In this document: piece after piece, positions 41,501 through 46,502 of the stretch
How positions within the stretch are numbered: the stretch's first letter is position 1
Layout: each line of letters opens with the position of its first letter
Source of the DNA: CAYGVT01 sp964353355
GTDB lineage: Archaea; Thermoplasmatota; DTKX01; GCA-020343715
Reading direction: 5' to 3'
Length of the DNA: 46,502 bases
NCBI GenBank assembly: GCA_964353355.1
Contig: CAYGVT010000079.1
Coordinates: 1 to 46,502 of the forward strand
Made by a program: the position numbers and the translations under genes
The notes under the pieces: model-generated
What the model was told of the DNA's origin: nothing
What the model saw: the letters and a program-made list of their open reading frames with translations, nothing else
The model's database searches: none

Positions 41501-42426
41501 CCATCGCGGGCTGCGCCGGTCACGTTGCACCTGTCCAGCACGGTGCCATTGCACCCCTCGATTAGCTTCATCCCGTAGAACGACGGCGTGCGGACGACGA
41601 CGCGCTCGAGCCGCAGCCCCTCGGCGGTGCGCGCTGTCAGACCATCGGAATCGCCCATGAGCAGGCAGTCGCGGAGAGTGACGTTGGTGCCCCGGTTGAC
41701 CAGCACGCCGTCGAGGCCGTTCGCGCTGATGTTGCACGCCTCGACGAGCAGGTCCTGGCAACCGTGCATCTCGAGGCCGTTTCCCTGGTTGCCCGTGATG
41801 CGGCAGCCCCGGACGACGCCGCCGCGCGCGCTCACGATGCGCAGCCCGACGCTGTCGGACAGCCCGAACGTGCAATTGATGACGGTGGCGTTCGCGCAGC
41901 CGTTCAGCTCGAGGTCGAACTCGTGGCCCGAGGAGAAGGTCGTGCCCTCGAGCAGGGCGTCGTCACCTTGTACGAGGACGCCCCCGGCGACGCCCTGCGC
42001 GCCCGCGCCGGAGACGGCCGAGGCGCGCGCGACGAACGCGGCCCCATGCGCGACGACGAACGAGAATGGGAAGGACGCCACGCCCCTCGTGACGATCGTC
42101 CTGTCCTGCGTCGTGGAGCGGTTGCCGTCGCGGTCGGTGAGCGTCAATCTCCCGCCGGAGAGCACCATGATGCCCCTCAGAACCGTGGCGGACTGCGAGT
42201 ACACCCTGAGCGTCACGTTGCGCAGCGTCAGGTCGCCGGTGGCGGAGACCGTCAGGTCGCCGCGCAGGTCGACGGTCCTGTCCTCGACGACGGTCGTGTC
42301 GCCCACCGTCCAGTCGCCCGATGAGGGCGGGTCGGTCTGCCCCGAGGCCGTCGCGGCGAGCGCCGCCAGCGCGCACAGCGAGACGAGCACGAGCATCCAG
42401 ACCGTCCTCTCCCTCAAGGCTGACAT
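38551..42426 (-). CDS. Secreted parallel beta-helix and PKD-repeat surface protein
   Basis: A 1291-residue protein with a signal peptide (about 8-33). A long right-handed beta-helix covers residues about 40-590, with more than twenty PbH1 rungs of the N-x-x-x-G-I/L-x-V kind (DNAYTGIKVE, ERNGYHGLWV, DNGYDGLYAD, SNGYSGIELA). A carboxypeptidase-regulatory-like linker domain (about 595-680) and about five to six PKD/Ig-like modules (about 690-1225) follow, separated by VVDTTPP-type linkers. A membrane helix is at about 1237-1260, then an acidic Pro/Gly tail. Beta-helix proteins of this kind bind or cut polysaccharides or act as surface scaffolds; no catalytic residues are evident. ATG 42426 has CAGGAG directly before it; the upstream TTG at 42447 is less likely. 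Paralog of the left-edge gene. Confidence 0.9.
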   Translation of the reverse strand: MSALRERTVWMLVLVSLCALAALAATASGQTDPPSSGDWTVGDTTVVEDRTVDLRGDLTVSATGDLTLRNVTLRVYSQSATVLRGIMVLSGGRLTLTDRDGNRSTTQDRTIVTRGVASFPFSFVVAHGAAFVARASAVSGAGAQGVAGGVLVQGDDALLEGTTFSSGHEFDLELNGCANATVINCTFGLSDSVGLRIVSARGGVVRGCRITGNQGNGLEMHGCQDLLVEACNISANGLDGVLVNRGTNVTLRDCLLMGDSDGLTARTAEGLRLERVVVRTPSFYGMKLIEGCNGTVLDRCNVTGAARDGIYVDATHNLTVLDTDVQGCEHNGAWVGNQSRNVTFDACQVRDNAYTGIKVETSALLTFAGDVLERNGYHGLWVVNSPDVEVTGGTYRDNGYDGLYADNVADLTVDGLRAESNGYSGIELATNCRDNVLRDCTLISNDLSGLWLSMVRDILVEGCTLSSNSFYGVRVEGRAYGIRLVGCDVGGNAEVGLSVVRGSFDVVAEGCALSATLPAGLAIVDTGAELTVLNSTMQGRVQVKGGAGCVIVSPRGGRPSVTVYDAGSYLDEGWWLSVEVVWPTGGPVVGATVNATSTDRGRSANATTDGDGWARWMAVVQQTTVFDGLVVRNPWTVRATLGASANSTEVTVDRDLSIRIVLRDIEPPVARMVDVVAELGATTVLNGTASTDNIAIVSFLWAFHDGIGSVELFGEAAEWKFMRLGTYQAKLEVADAAGLLSSTAFNITVVDTTPPVVVAGKDATVAQLESVALDGTSSTDNDGTLLLTGRFEWRVADLTRGTSADGPKVAVGSLRFPEMGRFRVTLRVTDQSGNWAEGGFNTTVLDTISPVLRVDWPTEVDEDVEVTIGPAVIEDSDPTVNWSARMWWNVAVDAGANGPVLVWTFATPGMVEVTFNVIDAAGNAASSTASIRVRDRTPPALPPAWELTIELGEGIVLDAEGVSDNDPAFPAGANISWTVEGPRLAPPLHGRPPLEVVLPWVGDYVATLTVTDAANNTATLACGLRCVDTTAPAFGSFAPGPDAVQPSTRVELIIDATDGGTGMRSVEVRTGPSGPAPWGEWSSSVGIAEGEHALTVRVTIDLAEGANRVQVRARDLAGNEATSPEHVVRVNSYPVAAILTPPENATYGPYDSVVLDGSLSRDPDANDTLSYTWSSDIDGPLGDGMRVTVDRLKPGRHRITLEVRDGVTGHIAVATVNVTIGKVPGPGRAGVPMWVWLVAGLLVVAAVVLLVRELLQRRGGAAAPPEGGAATARPVDEWEEGPPGGQAEPAG

Positions 42427-42462
42427 CTCCTGCGGCCACGGATGCAATCCATGAGCGCGATG

Positions 42463-42473
42463 GATGATAAACG
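42463..42473 (-). promoter_or_regulatory. TATA box of the beta-helix/PKD gene
   Basis: The minus strand reads CGTTTATCATC, about 42 bases before ATG 42426. Confidence 0.45.
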
Positions 42474-42506
42474 TTGCCTCGCAAGACCCCCTGGCGGGGC
42501 GTGATG

Positions 42507-42514
42507 TTAATATA
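42507..42514 (+). promoter_or_regulatory. TATA box of the tRNA-Val gene
   Basis: TTAATATA lies about 36 bases before the first base of the tRNA, predicting a 5' leader of about 10 bases. Confidence 0.55.
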
Positions 42515-42546
42515 CCCCGTCCGCGCTAACCCGGTGGCGCAGGCAC

Positions 42547-42622
42547 GGGCTCATGGTCTAGTGGTTATGACATCTGTCTCACACACAGAAGGTCGCCGGT
42601 TCGAATCCGGCTGAGCCCACCA
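42547..42622 (+). tRNA. tRNA-Val, anticodon CAC
   Basis: A complete 76-base cloverleaf. The acceptor stem GGGCTCA pairs perfectly with TGAGCCC (42612-42618), the discriminator is A, and CCA is encoded (42620-42622). The anticodon stem TCTGT/ACAGA encloses the loop CTCACAC, with anticodon CAC at 42580-42582, which reads GTG. The T arm is GCCGG-TTCGAAT-CCGGC. The D stem has three good pairs and one T-T mismatch. No intron. The 174 bases between it and the MMPL stop codon hold no supported gene. Confidence 0.97.
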
Positions 42623-42796
42623 GGCCCAATTCTCGATGCCCCGTCGTGCTCACCCCCCGATCCACCACGCAGAGGGCCCAACCCCGCTCGACGCGCCCAT
42701 CGCGCCCCTGGACCCGAGCATCCGCGTCCCGCCTGGACGGTTCGGGTCGGCCCGGTCATGCCGAGCTTCCCGCGCGCTGGGACCACGAAGCGCCGC

Positions 42797-45700
42797 TCAA
42801 GGCAGCTTGCCGTCAGGGTCGTCTGTCCCCAGCTCGACCGCGGACGCCCCGCCGGTGGCGCCGGTGGCCGCCGAGGCAGCCGCGACCGCCTTCGCGGTGC
42901 GCGCGCGCTTCTCCCCGCGCCGCACCCGCTGCAGCCGGCCCGGAGCCCACCAGTTCCACCTACCGAGGAGCTTCATCGCCGCCGGCACGATGTACGTCCG
43001 GACGACCATCGCGTCCAGCAGGATGGCGAAAGAGAGACAGAAGCCGAACTCCGCGAGCATCTTGGTCGACGAGAGCATCATGGCGCCGATGGCACCGCCC
43101 ATGATGATGGCAAGCGCTGTGATGATGCCGCCCGTCCAGTCGACGGCGTCGACGATGGCGGTCTCGTTGTCCTTGCCCTTGGCGACCTCCTCGCGGATGC
43201 GCGTGAGGATGAAGATGTTGTAGTCCATCCCGAGGCCCATGAGCATGATGAACAGGATGAGCGGCACCATGAACAGGATGGGGACGCCCAGCCACTGCTG
43301 GAAGATGAGGTACGTGGCGGCGTAGGACCACGTGATGGACATCCCGATGGACAGGATGGCGAAGAGGGGCAGGAAGACCGAGCCGAGCACGACGAGCAGC
43401 ACGAGGAAGATGCCCACGATGACGACCAGCTCCATCTGACGGAACTGGGCGTCCATCAGGTCCTTGACGTCGTACGTGCCGGCGGAGGCGCCGCCCACCA
43501 GGACCTCGAGCCCGCCGGGGACGCCCGCGCCCGAGGCCGCGGCGCGCACAGCGGACCGGAGGGCCGGCACGCCGTCGATGGCCTTGTTGGACGTCGGCTC
43601 GGCGTCGAGGGCGACGCTCAGGTGGACCGTCCGGTTGTCAATGCCGATGAACTCGTGGACCTTCTGCAGCTCGGTCGCGTCCATGCTCCCGAGGTCGCCC
43701 AGGTCGATGGGCTTCCCGTAGGGGCGCGTCGGCCCGGACACCTCGCGGACGAGCGGCTCGGCCGCCAGCTTGGCCGAGACGGCCTCGACTGCGGCGAGGT
43801 TCGTTACGCTCAGGTTGCCGTCCGGGCTCCGGACCGCGGAGCCGAACACGAGCACCACGTCCGTGGGCATGAGACGGCCGGCACCGAAGCCTGACGTCAT
43901 GGCCTTCATGCCCTGGGTCGACTCCACCTCGGGCATGACCCCGATGAAGTCGTAGCTGGTCTCGTTGGTGAAAAAGATGTAGACCGTCGGGATGGAGACG
44001 AGGACGGCGGCGAGGACGACCACCTTGGCATGCCTGGTCGAGAAGCTGGCGGCCTTGTAGAAGTAGCCGTGCTCCCCCCTCTGCCTGCGCTCGACGATGC
44101 GCCGCGCGTAGCGCTCGAACCGCTCCTTGTTGTTGGGCCAGAACACCCGATTGCCCACGAGCATCAGCAGCGACGGCACGAGCGTGAGCGAGACGAGGAG
44201 GGCCATGAGAATCGACATGCCCATGACCAGCCCCATCACCTTGATCATCGAGTAGTCCGCGATGCCCAGCGAGAAGAACGCTATCATGACCGTGGCCCCG
44301 GACGTCGTGATGGACTCGCCGGCCCAGGTCACGGCGGTCCTGACGGCATCGTCGCGGTCGGCGCCTTTGATGCGCTCCTCGCGGAACCGGCCGATGATGA
44401 AGATGGAGTAGTCGGTGCCCACGCCCATCAGTATGGTGAACAGCATCGTCGTGACCTGGGAGTCCACCGAGGCGATGTAGTAGCCGACGACGAACACCAC
44501 CGCCTGGCTCAGGCCCAGGGCGATCATGACGGCGCCCAGCGGGATGACCGGCGTCAGCACCGAGCGGAAGAAGAGGCCCATGAGCACGATGAGCAGAGGG
44601 ATGGTCACGAACTCGATGATGCTTATGTCCCCGAAGGCGGTGCGCTCGAGGTCGGACGAGAGGGCCGGGCCGCCCGTGACGTAGGTCCGAAGCCCCGGGA
44701 CGGGGTGGGGGCCGCGAAGGTCCTTGAGGATGCTGCGCAGCACCTCGACATTGTCCATGATGGGGCGCTCGCCGTTCTCGTCCACATACTCCTCGCCCTT
44801 GGTGAACGTGGCCGAAACGATGGTCACCTTGTTGTCGAGGCTCACGAAGCCCGAGCGCAGCGCGGATGGGAGCTTGACCGGGTAGGTGTCGAGCGTCCCG
44901 TTGGGCATGACGACGTCCCGGACGAAGGCCCTGACCTGTGCCGTGGCCTCGGCGGGGGGCAGCGCCGCCAGCGGCCCGATGGCGTACACCCCCTCGAGGA
45001 AGGCGAGGTCCGTGATGGACGCCCCGGCGCCGACCATGCCGATCGAGAACGCGTGCACGGCCGCGGCGTCGGAGAACGTGGACACGTTGAAGCTCGCCAC
45101 AACCGCGCCCATGACCTGGGCCTGCCCGGCTGGGAGGCCCAGGTAGTCGATGAAGGCGGGGGCAGCCTGCCCGGCGGCCGCGTCAGCCCTGGCCATCGGG
45201 TCGGCCACGAGCCCCGGTTCGGCCGCGGTCGCGTTCCAGGCCCCGACGAACGCCTGGAGGTAGCCGAGGGTCATCGCGGCGGTCTGCGGGTCCATCCCCG
45301 CCACCATCGCGGCCACGGACACGGACGTGGCCTGGAAGGCCTCCTCGTCGCGCACGGTCACGTTCGCGGATTCGTTGGTCGCCATCGCCCATGTAGACGC
45401 GTGCATCGCGGGGATGCCGTAGAACATTCGGGCCGTCTGATTGACCATGGCCTCGGTCTGGTAGAGCCCCGCGCTCAGGCCGGAGGCGGCCTGCTCGAGC
45501 ACGAACGCCTGCGCCGTGTAGACCGTGACGAACGCCTTGGGGAACGCGCCCGGCTGGTCCTGCTCAAGGTAGGCGATGTCCGCATCGGCCGCGACGCGCG
45601 CCTCCATCGCTAGCAGCAGGTCGCGCATCTCGGGGCCGGTGACGTTCTGGGCCTCGATGACGATGGCGAGGGAGGAGTTGGCGATCACCCGGGGGTATTG

Positions 45701-45889
45701 CGCGTCGAGGATGGCCTGCGCCCTCTCGGACTCGCTCTGGCCGGTGGTGCCGGAGCTCTCCTGCTGGTACGAGGTGACCTCCCCCACCCGGGCAGCGAGC
45801 GGCATGGAGACGAGCAGCACGAGGACCCACGCTACCAAGATGAGCTTGTGGCGCTTGACGATGAAGTTGGCTAGCCGCTCGAAGATCAT
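42797..45889 (-). CDS. MMPL-family RND-type transporter
   Basis: A 1030-residue membrane protein with the duplicated RND layout: one helix (about 15-32), a large outside loop (about 35-420), five helices (about 423-580), a cytoplasmic linker, one helix (about 623-642), a second outside loop (645-820), five helices (820-975) and a basic cytoplasmic tail. Both family signatures are present: GVGTDYSIFIIGRFREE (489-505) and GLGMDYNIFILTRIREE (885-901), whose Asp-Tyr pairs belong to the proton-relay region. MMPL proteins export lipids or other hydrophobic compounds using the proton gradient; the substrate here is unknown. The first outside loop is long and carries several N-glycosylation sequons. 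Start: ATG 45889 begins the conserved N-terminus and has GGTAGGTG upstream. The open frame extends to 46225 but upstream of the promoter. Confidence 0.93.
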   Translation of the reverse strand: MIFERLANFIVKRHKLILVAWVLVLLVSMPLAARVGEVTSYQQESSGTTGQSESERAQAILDAQYPRVIANSSLAIVIEAQNVTGPEMRDLLLAMEARVAADADIAYLEQDQPGAFPKAFVTVYTAQAFVLEQAASGLSAGLYQTEAMVNQTARMFYGIPAMHASTWAMATNESANVTVRDEEAFQATSVSVAAMVAGMDPQTAAMTLGYLQAFVGAWNATAAEPGLVADPMARADAAAGQAAPAFIDYLGLPAGQAQVMGAVVASFNVSTFSDAAAVHAFSIGMVGAGASITDLAFLEGVYAIGPLAALPPAEATAQVRAFVRDVVMPNGTLDTYPVKLPSALRSGFVSLDNKVTIVSATFTKGEEYVDENGERPIMDNVEVLRSILKDLRGPHPVPGLRTYVTGGPALSSDLERTAFGDISIIEFVTIPLLIVLMGLFFRSVLTPVIPLGAVMIALGLSQAVVFVVGYYIASVDSQVTTMLFTILMGVGTDYSIFIIGRFREERIKGADRDDAVRTAVTWAGESITTSGATVMIAFFSLGIADYSMIKVMGLVMGMSILMALLVSLTLVPSLLMLVGNRVFWPNNKERFERYARRIVERRQRGEHGYFYKAASFSTRHAKVVVLAAVLVSIPTVYIFFTNETSYDFIGVMPEVESTQGMKAMTSGFGAGRLMPTDVVLVFGSAVRSPDGNLSVTNLAAVEAVSAKLAAEPLVREVSGPTRPYGKPIDLGDLGSMDATELQKVHEFIGIDNRTVHLSVALDAEPTSNKAIDGVPALRSAVRAAASGAGVPGGLEVLVGGASAGTYDVKDLMDAQFRQMELVVIVGIFLVLLVVLGSVFLPLFAILSIGMSITWSYAATYLIFQQWLGVPILFMVPLILFIMLMGLGMDYNIFILTRIREEVAKGKDNETAIVDAVDWTGGIITALAIIMGGAIGAMMLSSTKMLAEFGFCLSFAILLDAMVVRTYIVPAAMKLLGRWNWWAPGRLQRVRRGEKRARTAKAVAAASAATGATGGASAVELGTDDPDGKLP

Positions 45890-45943
45890 GCCGACGCACC
45901 TACCGGGCCTCGCTGGCCTGACTGTCGGCCGTATCAAACCGCC

Positions 45944-45954
45944 CCTTATAAAGC
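45944..45954 (-). promoter_or_regulatory. TATA box of the MMPL gene
   Basis: The minus strand reads GCTTTATAAGG, a near-consensus element about 60 bases before ATG 45889. Confidence 0.6.
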
Positions 45955-46300
45955 TTGCAGCCCAAGTCGGGTCCTGGTAGAATCGACTGCCTCGCGCCCG
46001 TCGACGGCCATGGCCGTCGGTGCTGGGGGCCGTCGCCGCCGCGATGCCCGCAGGCCCCCGCCCGCGAGGGGACCCCGGGTCCCACGCACGGTCGACCCAG
46101 CCGGACCCCATGGCCCTCCCGTTCCTGTCGAATCTTGAGAGCATCGACGGGGAGGGCCCGGGGCACGTGGCCAGTGCGCACTCGGCCGTGCCGGTCGGGG
46201 CCGGCGCGTTCTCACGACATGCCACACATCTATTGCGGCAGACAAGAGTTGGATTTCCCCATTCCTAGTGCCCAACGCGTGAGCCAAATCGTTTACTGGA

Positions 46301-46310
46301 TATCTTTATC
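46301..46310 (+). promoter_or_regulatory. TATA box of the right-edge gene
   Basis: TATCTTTATC is centred about 29 bases before ATG 46335, consistent with a leaderless message. Confidence 0.45.
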
Positions 46311-46334
46311 TACCTGGTGCCCAATTTAGGCATC

Positions 46335-46502
46335 ATGCCCTTCACCAGAGAGAAGACCTACAGGCGGAAGGACGGGTCCACCAGCACCTACTTCTACCGC
46401 GTCGAGAACGTGTGGAAGGACGGACGGAGCCATCAGAAGGTCCTCAAGTACCTGGGAAAGTCGCCCAACACCCAGGAGATCCTCGTGAATCCTGCGGACG
46501 CA
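46335..46502 (+). CDS. N-terminal fragment of a transposase-like protein
   Basis: Fifty-six codons from ATG 46335 to the window edge, without a stop. The product starts MPFTREKTYRRKDGS, followed by a TYFYRVENVWKDGRS strand pair and QKVLKYLGKSP. A small beta-hairpin with YxVENxx(D/E)GKxxQKxLxYLGK is the usual N-terminus of several IS1634/IS4-type DDE transposases, and of small related archaeal proteins. The catalytic residues would lie beyond the window, so the call rests on this N-terminus and on the AT-rich upstream stretch. A standalone hypothetical protein is the alternative. Confidence 0.6.
   Translation, partial: MPFTREKTYRRKDGSTSTYFYRVENVWKDGRSHQKVLKYLGKSPNTQEILVNPADA

Larger units (their letters stand above)
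45890..46334. other. Intergenic region between the MMPL gene and the right-edge gene
   Basis: About 445 bases without a supported gene. It holds the divergent promoters of its two neighbours. The first two thirds are GC-rich like the rest of the window, but from about 46225 the sequence becomes noticeably AT-rich up to the right-edge gene. Two near-direct repeats, CTAGTGCCCAA and CTGGTGCCCAA, begin near 46266 and 46314. The long open frames across it lack credible protein sequence. Confidence 0.6.

Noticed and set aside
42547..42622. The tRNA-Val gene as an integration site
   Set aside because: I found no second copy of its 3' end in the window and no integrase gene; the neighbouring genes look native in composition.
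45890..46225. 112-residue N-terminal extension of the MMPL protein
   Set aside because: It lies mainly upstream of the TATA box at 45944-45954 and precedes the conserved first helix with unrelated sequence.

Overview
This 46.5 kb window is very GC-rich and clearly archaeal. It carries both subunits of DNA topoisomerase VI, TATA-box promoters about 25 bases upstream of many starts (several transcripts look leaderless), secreted proteins rich in N-glycosylation sequons, and a PGF-type C-terminal sorting signal. Fatty-acid oxidation genes, Topo VI and large cadherin-like surface proteins together suggest an uncultured, heterotrophic euryarchaeote, possibly of the Thermoplasmatota. The phylum is an inference; a marker-gene tree would be needed to confirm it.

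Layout. 1-624: N-terminus of a secreted parallel beta-helix protein. 767-5088: MFS transporter, a small GRAM/PH-like protein and a secreted phospholipase-D-like protein with lamin-tail domains. 4997-7729: a long TPR protein, convergent with and overlapping the PLD gene. 7919-8077: a possible 52-residue protein. 8348-12716: an apparent operon of acyl-CoA dehydrogenase, ETF beta, ferredoxin-fused ETF alpha, a DUF296 protein and a CxxCH membrane protein. 12732-17066: an unknown protein, then top6A and top6B on the minus strand. 17236-32666: five consecutive giant surface proteins on the plus strand. 32673-38493: a minus-strand operon of three translationally coupled genes (thrombospondin-3/DUF4129 fusion, DUF4350, DUF58). 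38551-42426: a beta-helix/PKD surface protein. 42547-42622: tRNA-Val(CAC). 42797-45889: an MMPL/RND-type exporter. 46335-46502: start of a transposase-like gene.

How the genes may work together. The centre is about 25 kb devoted to the cell envelope. The five tandem surface proteins share one plan: signal peptide, three or four beta-sandwich modules of the pre-peptidase C-terminal kind, cadherin-like modules, two PKD/Ig-like modules and a C-terminal anchor. Facing them, with only six bases between stop codons, is the DUF58-DUF4350-DUF4129 set, whose relatives usually sit beside a MoxR ATPase and a transglutaminase. Neither is in the window, and here the DUF4129 protein carries a calcium-binding thrombospondin-3 ectodomain. 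I infer a surface-assembly or surface-remodelling locus. The metabolic operon looks like an acyl-CoA dehydrogenase linked to ferredoxin through an ETF, possibly with electron bifurcation.

The most unexpected small-scale signal is in Topo VI subunit B. Its C-terminus has an extra tail of about 200 residues, acidic and then Pro/Ala/Lys-rich, that ends in a sequence resembling an archaeal PCNA-interacting (PIP) motif.
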